A stretch of 64,000 nt of DNA from the NCBI RefSeq assembly GCF_014648075.1, contig NZ_BMQK01000013.1:62001-126000 (forward strand), in the 5' to 3' direction. Position numbers and translations under genes: made by a program. This document shows, one piece after another, positions 16,193 through 24,641 of the stretch (the stretch's first letter is position 1; each line of letters starts with the position of its first letter). Under the pieces are notes generated by a model. The model ran no database searches and was not told the DNA's origin. It saw nothing but the letters and a program-made list of their open reading frames with translations. The DNA comes from Streptomyces ruber. GTDB taxonomy: Bacteria; Actinomycetota; Actinomycetes; Streptomycetales; Streptomycetaceae.

Positions 16193-16212
16193 CCCACAGG
16201 AAGGGATCACCC

Positions 16213-16401
16213 GTGACCGTGTACCGCCGCTTCCGCGACCGCATCCGCATCGGCCCCGTGCAGGCCGCCACCTACTACGACGGCCGGGGCCGCGAGATGC
16301 ACACCGCCGCCTGTACCGCCCCCGGCTGCGGCTTCTCCACCGACTACCGCGACCGCGCCGCCGCCGAGCTGGCCGCCCGCACTCACCGCTGCAAGGCGTA
16401 G
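16213..16401 (+). CDS. Small Cys/His mobile-element transfer protein
   Basis: 62 residues with a compact CTAPGC...HRC pattern (two Cys near 35-41, His-Arg-Cys near 57-59) that could bind one zinc. Short proteins of this type occur in the spd region of Streptomyces conjugative elements. GTG start after AAGGGATCACCC. The gene lies between the DUF2637 gene and a 51-residue membrane protein, with short spacers, so it is cotranscribed. Confidence 0.75.
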   Translation: MTVYRRFRDRIRIGPVQAATYYDGRGREMHTAACTAPGCGFSTDYRDRAAAELAARTHRCKA

Positions 16402-16415
16402 GAGGACACCCCGCC

Positions 16416-16571
16416 ATGGACGTTCCGCTCTGGCTCGCACTGCTCGTCGTCGGCTTCCTCGGCATCAAGCTCATCCGTCCGCCCTGGTGGCTGGTCGCCG
16501 TGCTCCTCCTGGGCGGCTACCTCGTCGCAGACAGCTTCCTCGGCCCCGCCGTCGGCGCGGTCGTCAAGTAA
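16416..16571 (+). CDS. 51-residue membrane protein of the spd region
   Basis: ATG at 16416, preceded by GTAGGAGGACACC, opens a 51-codon frame ending TAA. The product has two hydrophobic helices (about 4-20 and 24-44) separated by IRPPWW. Its place between two transfer genes, the ribosome-binding site and the clean stop support a real gene. It resembles the tiny Spd membrane proteins that help plasmid spread, but I cannot name a family. Confidence 0.75.
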   Translation: MDVPLWLALLVVGFLGIKLIRPPWWLVAVLLLGGYLVADSFLGPAVGAVVK

Positions 16572-16591
16572 CCACCGAAGGGACACCGTCC

Positions 16592-16894
16592 GTGCTCACC
16601 CCGAAGTACCCACCCCCGGCCACCGCCCCGGTCTCCGTCATCCCGGCCCCGGTCACCGATGCGCCGGCACCCGCCGCACCCGCCCAGGCCCCGGCTGCTC
16701 CGGTGTCGAAGCGGCCGACCGTACAGCTGACCCCGGGCAGCGCGCTCGCCCTCGCTGCGGGCGGTGGCGCCGTGGTCCTGGTCGTCGGCGCGGTCCTCGT
16801 CTCCATGCTCCTGGCGGTCGCCATCACCGGCATTTCCGTCGCCGTGGTCGCCGTCGTCCTGCGCCTGCTGCTCAAGGACCTCGACAAGCGCTGA
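16592..16894 (+). CDS. SpdD-like spread protein
   Basis: 100 residues starting at GTG 16592: a Pro/Ala-rich N-terminal half (VLTPKYPPPATAPVSVIPAP) and a C-terminal double hydrophobic stretch (about 52-92) ending in KDLDKR. This layout matches proteins annotated SpdD in Streptomyces plasmids. It is probably membrane-bound with its N-terminus in the cytoplasm. It lies 20 bp after the 51-residue gene. Confidence 0.8.
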   Translation: MLTPKYPPPATAPVSVIPAPVTDAPAPAAPAQAPAAPVSKRPTVQLTPGSALALAAGGGAVVLVVGAVLVSMLLAVAITGISVAVVAVVLRLLLKDLDKR

Positions 16895-16984
16895 CGGCCC
16901 CCGGAGCGGCCTCAACCGCCAAGTATCCGCCGCTCCGGGCGCCTGCACCACTTCCAGATCCAACGGACCCGAAAGGGAAGCTCC

Positions 16985-17173
16985 ATGATGCCCGAGCACG
17001 CCCCGAACACGCGCGTCTGCCGTGAATGTGACGGCTTTGCCACGGCCACGATCAGCACCGGCGCCCGCCACCGCGACGGCACCCGCGCCACCCTTACCGT
17101 CGCCTGCCCGGCCTGCAAGGGCACCGGCCGCACTCACCGCACCACCCCCGCGCTCCAGCGCGCCGGACGGTGA
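16985..17173 (+). CDS. Small zinc-ribbon-like protein
   Basis: 62 residues with two Cys pairs, VCRECDGF and CPACKGTG, in the CxxCxG arrangement of DnaJ-type zinc fingers, about 28 residues apart. Probably a single zinc-binding module. It starts with a double ATG after GGGAAGCTCC and ends 7 bp before the Rep gene, so translation of the two is likely linked. Function unknown; its position suggests a link to replication or transfer. Confidence 0.75.
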   Translation: MMPEHAPNTRVCRECDGFATATISTGARHRDGTRATLTVACPACKGTGRTHRTTPALQRAGR

Positions 17174-17180
17174 CCCGCCC

Positions 17181-18578
17181 ATGAGCAACGCCGCCACCAT
17201 GGCGGGCCTGGACCCGGCCACCCTCGCCGACGTGCTGAGGCTGGCCGGGTCCACCGGCTTCGACCGCATCCAGGACCAGATCCGCCGCACCGGCGGCTGC
17301 ACCGACCCGATCCACCTGACCGGCTCCACCGTCACCCGCGACAAGGCCACCGGCCAGGTCCTCCACTCCTACTCCACCGACACCGAACCCGGCGGGCGGC
17401 TCCGCGTGGCCTGCGGCAACCGCCGGGCCTCCCGCTGCCCCTCCTGCGCCTGGACCTACGCGGGCGACACCTACCACCTGATCCGCGCCGGACTCGTCGG
17501 CGACCCCGCCAAGGGCACCCCGGACACCATCCGCGAGCACCCGCGGGTCTTCGCCACCCTCACCGCGCCATCCTTCGGCCGGGTCCACAACAGGCCCGGC
17601 AACCGGCCGTGCGCCTGCGGCACCCACCACCAGGAGGACGCGCCCGAACTCGGCACCGCCCTCGACCCGGCCACGTACGACTACGCGGGCGCGGTGCTGT
17701 GGAACAACCACGCCTCCGACCTGTGGCGCTACTTCACGATCTACCTCCGCCGCGAGATCGCCAAGCGGGCCGGACTCACTCAGAAAGCCGCGCACGAGCA
17801 GTCCCGGGTCGCCTTCGGCAAGGTCGCCGAGTACCAGAAGCGCGGGGCCGTGCACTTCCACGCAGTGATCCGCTTCGACGGCCCCGAGGGACCGGACAGC
17901 CCGCCCCCGGCCTGGGCCACCCTCGACCTGCTGACCGACGCCATCCACGCCGCAGCCGCCCGCGTCGCGGTCGACGTGCCCGCGGCCGGGGACCAGCCCG
18001 CCCGCACCCTGCGCTGGGGCACCCAGCTCGACGTGCAACCCATCGGCGCCTTCGGCAACGGCGAGGACATCACCGAACAGGCCGTGGCCTCCTACGTCGC
18101 CAAGTACGCCACCAAGGCCGCTGAGACCACCGGCACCATCGACCGCCGCATCGGCAACAAAGAGGCCCTGGTCCTGCTCGGCGTCTCCGACCATCCCGCC
18201 CGGCTCATCGCCGCGTGCCTGGACCTGCACGCCCTCTACCCGGACCGCAAGCTCCGCGACTGGGCTCACATGCTCGGCTTCCGCGGCCACTTCTCCACCA
18301 AGTCCCGCCGCTACTCCACCACCCTCGGCGCCCTGCGCCAGGTCCGCGCCGACTACCGCGCCGCCCAGCAACGCGAAGCCCTCGGCCTGCCCGACCCCGA
18401 CGACACCCCAGAAGCGACCACGCTCACTCTCGCCCACTGGGCCTACGCCGGACACGGCCACACCCCCGGCGAAAGCTGGCTCGCCGCCAACATCCGCCGC
18501 GACATCCAGCACAACCGCGAGATGGCCCGCGAAGCCATGGCCGACCTGCAAGCACACGAGATCACGGGGGAGTGGTGA
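17181..18578 (+). CDS. RepSA-type replication initiator (HUH)
   Basis: 465 residues. The segment RGAVHFHAVIRFDG holds the HUH-like metal motif (HFH) of rolling-circle initiators, and a downstream segment YVAKYATKAAE carries the Tyr of the active site (YxxKYxxK pattern). N-terminal Cys motifs (GNRRASRCPSCAWTYAGD, RPCACGTHH) resemble the zinc-binding part of RepSA proteins. It drives replication of the excised circular element. ATG at 17181 is supported by the family start and by its closeness to the preceding stop. Confidence 0.92.
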   Translation: MSNAATMAGLDPATLADVLRLAGSTGFDRIQDQIRRTGGCTDPIHLTGSTVTRDKATGQVLHSYSTDTEPGGRLRVACGNRRASRCPSCAWTYAGDTYHLIRAGLVGDPAKGTPDTIREHPRVFATLTAPSFGRVHNRPGNRPCACGTHHQEDAPELGTALDPATYDYAGAVLWNNHASDLWRYFTIYLRREIAKRAGLTQKAAHEQSRVAFGKVAEYQKRGAVHFHAVIRFDGPEGPDSPPPAWATLDLLTDAIHAAAARVAVDVPAAGDQPARTLRWGTQLDVQPIGAFGNGEDITEQAVASYVAKYATKAAETTGTIDRRIGNKEALVLLGVSDHPARLIAACLDLHALYPDRKLRDWAHMLGFRGHFSTKSRRYSTTLGALRQVRADYRAAQQREALGLPDPDDTPEATTLTLAHWAYAGHGHTPGESWLAANIRRDIQHNREMAREAMADLQAHEITGEW

Positions 18579-18580
18579 CC

Positions 18581-18790
18581 ATGGAACGACTGCTCGACGT
18601 GCACCAGGTCGCCGAGCTGCTCGGCACCACCGTGCGCTTCCCGCGGCGCCTCATCGAGGAACGCCGCATCGCCTTCGTCAAGGTCGGACGACACGTCCGC
18701 ATCCCTGAGAGCGCCATAGAGGCGTACGTGACGGCCAACACCGTGGAGCCGATCGTCCTGCGACCGATGAACCTCCGGAGGGTTGCCTGA
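18581..18790 (+). CDS. xis: Excisionase (MerR-like DNA-binding helix-turn-helix)
   Basis: 69 residues with an excisionase-type winged helix (LLDVHQVAELLGTTVRFPRRLIEERRIAF split into helix 1, turn and recognition helix, then FVKVGRHVRIPESAIEAYV). It bends att DNA to favour excision by the integrase. It starts 2 bp after the Rep stop codon with GGGGGAG upstream; in-frame GTGs at 18572 and 18575 overlap rep. The stop overlaps the int ATG by one base. Confidence 0.92.
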   Translation: MERLLDVHQVAELLGTTVRFPRRLIEERRIAFVKVGRHVRIPESAIEAYVTANTVEPIVLRPMNLRRVA

Positions 18791-19971
18791 TGGCTGGCAA
18801 GCGCAAGTCCTCCCGCCGGGCCTTCGGCCGTATCCGGAAGCTCCCCTCCGGCCGCTTCCAGGCTCGGTACCCGGGCCCTGACGGCGTGCTCCGGCCTGCG
18901 GACCGGACGTTCGCCACGTCGACGGATGCGGACCGGTGGCTACAGCGGAAGCGCATCGAGATAGAAGAGGGGCGCTGGCTCGACCCGGCCGAGGGACAGA
19001 CCACCGTGCGCGACTGGGCGGCTCGCTGGCTCGCCGCTGTCTCCCCGCAGCTGAAGCACAAGACACAGGCGACGTACCGGTCCCTGATCAACTCGCTGAT
19101 CAATCCGGCGCTCGGGGACCGTGAGTTGTCGACCCTGCGCCCGATCACGATCGCTGAGTGGGTCGGTGGGATGAGTACGAAGGGGCTCAGCGCTTCGCGC
19201 ATCCGGCAGGCGTACCGGGTCCTGTCGCAGATCATGCGGGCGGCCGTCGACAACGACATGATCCCGCAGACGCCCTGCAGGGGCGTGCGGCTTCCCCGGA
19301 TGCCGCAGACAGAGCCGCACATCCTGACGCCGCTGGAAGCCTCCCGGATCGTCCGGAGTGCCGCCAAGCCCCATGACCTGCTGATCGCGCTGCTCGCGTA
19401 CGCGGGCCTCCGGGTCGGTGAAGCCTTCGCGCTCCGACGCGCAGACATCGATGCGGCCGGCGGCATCGTCCTGGTCGACGAGAACCTCGCCGAGGCCAAC
19501 GGCACCTTGGTCTTCGACACCCCCAAGTCACACCAGAAGAGGCTCCTCCGCGTCGGTCCGTCCCTTGCGAAGCGGCTCGGGCAGTACCTCGAGGAGCTGC
19601 CCGGCGGTGATGACGCGCTGCTGTTCACCACGCCCGCGGGGAAGCCGCTGCGCTACAACCAGTGGCGCAAGGCGTACTTCGACCCGGCGGTGTCGGCGGC
19701 CGGGCTGACCGACGTGACCCCGCACGATCTGCGAGCCTCGCACGGGACCTGGGTCGCCGACCGGTACGGCGTGATGACCGCCGCTCATCGGCTCGGCCAC
19801 TCGAATGCGAGCGTGACGACCCGGCACTACGCTCGACCTGTCGCCGGTCGTGACGACCAGGTGGCCAAGGCTGCGGACTCCTGGCTCGACGGGCACGATG
19901 ATGACCATGGGGCACGTAGCGGGCACGGCGACAATGACGACGGCTCCTCCGGGGCGCTCACACCCGTCTGA
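18790..19971 (+). CDS. int: Tyrosine integrase of the AICE
   Basis: 393 residues: an N-terminal arm-binding AP2-like domain (GRFQARYPGPDGVLRPADRT), a SAM-like core-binding domain (about 75-165) and a catalytic domain (about 180-375). Catalytic residues visible: Arg in YAGLRVGEAF, His-x-x-Arg in TPHDLRASHG, His in LGHSNASV, and nucleophile Tyr in TTRHYARP. It mediates recombination between attP and the tRNA-Ser 3' end. It ends 39 bp before attR, the usual AICE arrangement, and is coupled to xis. Confidence 0.96.
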   Translation: MAGKRKSSRRAFGRIRKLPSGRFQARYPGPDGVLRPADRTFATSTDADRWLQRKRIEIEEGRWLDPAEGQTTVRDWAARWLAAVSPQLKHKTQATYRSLINSLINPALGDRELSTLRPITIAEWVGGMSTKGLSASRIRQAYRVLSQIMRAAVDNDMIPQTPCRGVRLPRMPQTEPHILTPLEASRIVRSAAKPHDLLIALLAYAGLRVGEAFALRRADIDAAGGIVLVDENLAEANGTLVFDTPKSHQKRLLRVGPSLAKRLGQYLEELPGGDDALLFTTPAGKPLRYNQWRKAYFDPAVSAAGLTDVTPHDLRASHGTWVADRYGVMTAAHRLGHSNASVTTRHYARPVAGRDDQVAKAADSWLDGHDDDHGARSGHGDNDDGSSGALTPV

Positions 19972-20010
19972 CCTGCGGTGCAGCGGCCACCCGGGCTGAT
20001 CGCCGAGAGA

Positions 20011-20065
20011 TCTTGAAAACCGTCGTGGCGCAAGTCACCGTGGGTTCAAATCCCACACCCACCGC
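20011..20065 (+). repeat. attR: right copy of 55-bp direct repeat
   Basis: This copies the tRNA-Ser 3' part from the anticodon loop onward (see attL) with one base change. It is not a tRNA gene because the 5' half is absent; the sequence just before it does not match the tRNA. Confidence 0.95.
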
Positions 20066-20073
20066 CTAGTTGA

Positions 20074-20108
20074 GTGGCCTCTGACCGGCTTGCCCGGTCA
20101 GAGGCCAC
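20074..20108. terminator. Original chromosomal terminator of tRNA-Ser
   Basis: A perfect 15-bp inverted repeat (20074-20088 and 20094-20108, 5-nt loop) directly past attR. Before integration it would have followed the tRNA by about the same distance that the element's own copy does now. Confidence 0.8.
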
Positions 20109-20212
20109 TTCCGTGCGTGGGGTATGGGGCCTCGGGCCCGGTTCCTGTTCCTGTTCCGGTTCGCCGCTGGGCTGGTCGTCCCTGTGCTTCGGCTGCGTAT
20201 CGGGTCGCAGGG

Positions 20213-21082
20213 CTACGGCGGCCGCTGCCCCGTCATCCGTGCCGCCGAGGTGATCGTCGAGCGGGCCTCGCGTTCCGTCAGGCCCGTGCGGAGGGCGGCC
20301 TCGACGAGGGCGGGGGTGAGTTCGGGGCCGATGCCGTTCTCGTAGGCGCGGCAGGCGGCCCAGAAGAGGCGGGTGTTGCGCTGGCCCTCGTGGGCGGCCA
20401 GGACGAACTGGACGAGGCCCTGGCCGCGGTGGAGCGTGGACGAGGCCGGTGCGGGGCGTGTGCGCGGCGGAGGCAGCAGCAGGCGCAGCAGGGCCGGCGG
20501 GCAGGGGGCGGGTGTGAGGTGGCCCGTGCCCGGGGCGGTGCTGTAGACGCCGTGCTCGGTGCGCGAGCCGGGGCCGACCAGGTAGCCGCCGGCGCCCCTG
20601 ATGTCGATGCCCGGGGCCAGGCGGCCCGCCGAGTTGGGTACGGCCACGTCCGGCGGTCCGGTCAGCCACAGGTGACGGCCGCCGCTGGGGGTCAGGACGA
20701 CGACGGTCTCGGGGATCGTGAAGAGGTGGCGCAGCGCCAGCTCGCGCAGGGCCGCCGACGCGTCCGTACCGGACTTCGTGTCGAGGTCGACGCCGATCAG
20801 ATGGTGCGGGGGCAGGCCGCAGGCGATGCCGTAACCGGTGGCCCGGGGTGCCGCGGCGAACAGCGCGCGGATGCGGTGCGGGTCGGTGGAGGCGTCGTAC
20901 ACGCCGTGCCCGAAGCGTCCGCACTCGCCGTGGCACGGCGTGGGCGAGGGGGCGTCGCGGTGCGGGGAGCGCAGGGCCGGGAGCTTCGTGCGGGACAGGG
21001 GGATCACCGCGAGTCCGCGTTCGGCCGCGGACAGGGCGTACGCCAGGGCCATGGTCGTGGCCTGCCGGTCGGGGGTGGCCAT
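20213..21082 (-). CDS. Bifunctional DNA primase/polymerase (prim-pol, AEP fold)
   Basis: About 289 residues. The archaeo-eukaryotic primase motifs are intact: IGVDLDTKSG (DxD metal site), TPSGGRHLWLTG (His motif) and GIDIRGAGGYLVGPGS. The N-terminus (ALAYALSAAERGLAVIPL) and Cys/His segment (CHGECGRFGHGVYDAS) match prim-pol domains of actinobacterial mobile elements. The C-terminal part (about 205-285) is a helical region typical of the family. It lies just outside attR, 148 bp from it. ATG at 21080-21082 is preferred over 21091. This type of gene often replicates integrative elements, so it may be a relic or neighbour of another element. Confidence 0.88.
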   Translation of the reverse strand: MATPDRQATTMALAYALSAAERGLAVIPLSRTKLPALRSPHRDAPSPTPCHGECGRFGHGVYDASTDPHRIRALFAAAPRATGYGIACGLPPHHLIGVDLDTKSGTDASAALRELALRHLFTIPETVVVLTPSGGRHLWLTGPPDVAVPNSAGRLAPGIDIRGAGGYLVGPGSRTEHGVYSTAPGTGHLTPAPCPPALLRLLLPPPRTRPAPASSTLHRGQGLVQFVLAAHEGQRNTRLFWAACRAYENGIGPELTPALVEAALRTGLTEREARSTITSAARMTGQRPP

Positions 21083-21467
21083 GCCCTTCATTTTCGTACG
21101 GGTGTTCGAGGAAAGGAAGGGGGTGGATACGGAGTGACTCGGCCGTCCGGGTGGCGCGGAGCTCGCCGGGTGTGCCGCGGAGGAACGTTTCGTTGCCTGG
21201 GGCGCTTGGGTGTGGGCCGTGTTGCGGTCGTTGATGTGCGGTGTTCTCGGGGCTGAGGTGGTTTATCGACATAGTCGTCACGCTTCAGTGCGAAGAGTGG
21301 CGATAGGGGTGGTTCGCGGAGATTCGGTGAGTGATTCTGAAGCCGCGACGTCGAGCTCGGCTCCGGGGCGGTCGGCCAACCGCCCGGTACTGCTTCGTAC
21401 TTCGCACGCGCGGCCCCGGAGGGCCGGTGCGTACTTCGCACTCCGTACTCGGTTCTGGAGGTTCATC
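21083..21467. promoter_or_regulatory. Divergent upstream region with CGTACTTCGCAC repeats
   Basis: About 385 bp between the prim-pol and secreted-protein genes, with no credible reading frame. The 12-mer CGTACTTCGCAC is repeated at 21396-21407 and 21430-21441, 34 bp apart, shortly before the secreted-protein start. This suggests an activator or sigma-factor site, but I do not recognise a consensus. Confidence 0.45.
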
Positions 21468-21812
21468 ATGGCAAGCATCCGTACCGCCCGTGTCGTCGCC
21501 GCCGTAGCGGCTCTGCCCCTCGCGGTCGCCCTCTTCTCCGGCGTCGCCGCAGCGGACGGCGCCCCCGCGGAGCACGGGAAGCACGGGTCGAACGAGGGCG
21601 TGGCGAGCGCCGTCGGCGCGATCGGCAAGCACCAGGACGGCAACTTCTCCACGGTGCTGCAGCAGGCGGTGGGCTCCGGCGCCCTGAACCAGAACAACAC
21701 CACCCAGTTCAAGGGGTCCAAGATCGCGTTCATCGATCAGTCGAAGGGCAACGTCTTCATCCACCTGACTCCGGGTGTGGGGCCGAAGGCGCATGAGCGC
21801 CATCGTCCCTGA
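21468..21812 (+). CDS. Small secreted protein of unknown function
   Basis: 114 residues. Signal peptide at 1-29 (twin basic start, hydrophobic core AAVAALPLAVALFSGVAAA), leaving a mature protein of about 85 residues rich in Gly, Asn, Gln and Lys (FSTVLQQAVGSGALNQNN, FIDQSKGNVFIHLTPG). There is no Cys. Size, export and Asn/Gln-rich surface recall small developmentally regulated secreted proteins, but it is neither a chaplin nor a rodlin by sequence. TGGAGGTTCATC before the ATG is a good ribosome-binding site. A hairpin terminator follows at 21912-21947. Confidence 0.8.
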   Translation: MASIRTARVVAAVAALPLAVALFSGVAAADGAPAEHGKHGSNEGVASAVGAIGKHQDGNFSTVLQQAVGSGALNQNNTTQFKGSKIAFIDQSKGNVFIHLTPGVGPKAHERHRP

Positions 21813-21911
21813 GGTCCCGAGGGTCTGAGGCCGTACGGTCCTGAGGGGCCCATGACGTCTCCGTCGACGTCCCGTAAGGGATGAGCGGTGTGCCTCGTGG
21901 GTGCACGAGGT

Positions 21912-21947
21912 GTCGGCGCGGCGGTACTCCGGTACCGTCGCGCCGAC
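21912..21947. terminator. Terminator after the secreted-protein gene
   Basis: A 16-bp inverted repeat with one mismatch (21912-21927 and 21932-21947) around TCCG, 100 bp past the stop codon. Confidence 0.75.
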
Positions 21948-22094
21948 GCGTGCGAGGGACGCACCCGCAGTGTCTGGGGGCCGCCCGTCCACCTTCAGGA
22001 GGTGGGGCCTGCACGCCACCTACAACCTGAGGGGGACTCCCCTTCGCGACCTGCGGCCGATCCGCCGGAAGAACGGCGCTCCTAGCGTGGAGCC

Positions 22095-22649
22095 ATGACC
22101 ACTCCCGTCTGCACCAGCGCTTCGAACGCCGCGACGACAGGGCGTCCGACCCTCACGTACCCGTCGTTCTCGTCGTACGTGAGGGCCCGCCGGTCGGTGC
22201 TGCTGCGCACCGCCCGGTCGCTGACCGCGAACCGGAGTGACGCGGAGGACCTGTTGCAGACGGCGCTCACCAAGACGTACGTGGCCTGGGACCGGATCGA
22301 GGACCACCGGGCCCTCGACGGGTACGTGCGCCGCGCCCTGCTCAACACGCGGACGTCCCAGTGGCGCAAGCGCAAGGTGGACGAGTTCGCGTGCGAGGAG
22401 ATGCCGGAGCCGCAGGTGGTCCCGGCCGGTGATCCCGCGGAGCAGCAGGCGCTGCACGACGCGATGTGGCGGGCGATCATGCGCCTGCCGGCCCGGCAGC
22501 GGGCGATGGTCGTCCTCAGGTACTACGAGGACCTGAGCGAGGTGCAGACGGCCGAGGTGCTCGGGGTGTCGGTGGGCACGGTGAAGTCGGCGGTGTCGCG
22601 GGCGCTGGGCAAGCTGCGGGAGGATCCCGAGCTGGGGCCCGTGCGGTAG
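22095..22649 (+). CDS. ECF sigma factor, SigE/SigE-like family
   Basis: 184 residues. Region 2 at about 28-95 (TARSLTANRSDAEDLLQTALTK, YVAWDRIEDHRALDGYVRR) and region 4 at about 125-175 (LPARQRAMVVLRYYEDLSEVQ, LGVSVGTVKSAVSRALGKL). This is the SigE-family ECF type common in Streptomyces, transcribing a small stress or developmental regulon. No anti-sigma gene is adjacent. TAGCGT (22083-22088) ends 6 nt before the ATG, so the mRNA may be leaderless; GGAG is also present. Confidence 0.92.
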   Translation: MTTPVCTSASNAATTGRPTLTYPSFSSYVRARRSVLLRTARSLTANRSDAEDLLQTALTKTYVAWDRIEDHRALDGYVRRALLNTRTSQWRKRKVDEFACEEMPEPQVVPAGDPAEQQALHDAMWRAIMRLPARQRAMVVLRYYEDLSEVQTAEVLGVSVGTVKSAVSRALGKLREDPELGPVR

Positions 22650-22806
22650 GGCGGGCCACAGTGGGCACGCGCGACGGCCACCCGTGCGGCGGATTGCGCG
22701 CCGATCACCGTGCCGGGCCGGTGCGTGTTCCCGGTGCCGCGCCCTCACACCGCCCAGCGGCTTATCGGCCGGCGCTCTTCCTGATCGATCATTCCGGCGG
22801 CTAGTG

Positions 22807-22824
22807 ACATACCACGCGGTATGT
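22807..22824. promoter_or_regulatory. 18-bp palindromic operator upstream of the acyl-CoA ligase
   Basis: ACATACCACGCGGTATGT is a perfect 7-bp inverted repeat with a 4-bp spacer, 58 bp before the ligase start codon. Its form suits a TetR-type repressor responding to acyl-CoA, but no regulator gene is adjacent. Confidence 0.6.
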
Positions 22825-22882
22825 GCGCAGAATCAGCGCAACCCTTACCACCGCGTAGGCAGAGTCGCCCCGGGAGGACGCC

Positions 22883-24538
<1,656 letters not shown>

Positions 24539-24562
24539 CGTTGACGCCGGTGCTTCGGGGGC

Positions 24563-24594
24563 GGGGGCACTGTTTCACGTGGAACAGTGCCCCC
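24563..24594. terminator. Terminator hairpin containing a parS-like centre
   Basis: GGGGGCACTGTT (24563-24574) pairs with 24583-24594, giving a 12-bp GC-capped stem between the convergent acyl-CoA ligase and PAS/receiver genes. The middle of the palindrome is the parS motif described separately, so one short sequence serves both purposes. Confidence 0.75.
24572..24585. other. parS site (ParB binding)
   Basis: GTTTCACGTGGAAC matches the 14-bp parS core GTTTCACGTGAAAC with one change (G for A), a variant I recall as common in Streptomyces. ParB loads here and spreads to segregate chromosomes during sporulation. It was the only match noticed in the window. Confidence 0.8.
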
Positions 24595-24641
24595 GATGTG
24601 TGCCGTGCCGCTGCTGTCGTGCTGCCCGGCGGCCGCCGCGC

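Larger units (their letters stand above)
11084..20065 (+). mobile_element. AICE (pSAM2/SLP1-type integrative and conjugative element) in tRNA-Ser(UGA)
   Basis: The element spans 8,982 bp counted over both repeats, between attL inside tRNA-Ser and attR. It carries the standard AICE set: TraB/FtsK translocase, small spread proteins, HUH Rep, excisionase and tyrosine integrase, with int next to attR and all of these genes on the plus strand. A GntR repressor and YdcF gene are divergent, and a DUF6578 gene sits just inside attL. There is no relaxase or type IV secretion gene, as expected for AICEs, which transfer double-stranded DNA through one FtsK-like protein. All core genes look intact, so the element may be functional. 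Confidence 0.95.

Noticed and set aside
20011-20065. Second tRNA-Ser gene at the right end of the AICE
   Set aside because: Only the 3' part from the anticodon loop is present; the D arm and acceptor 5' strand are missing, so it is attR.
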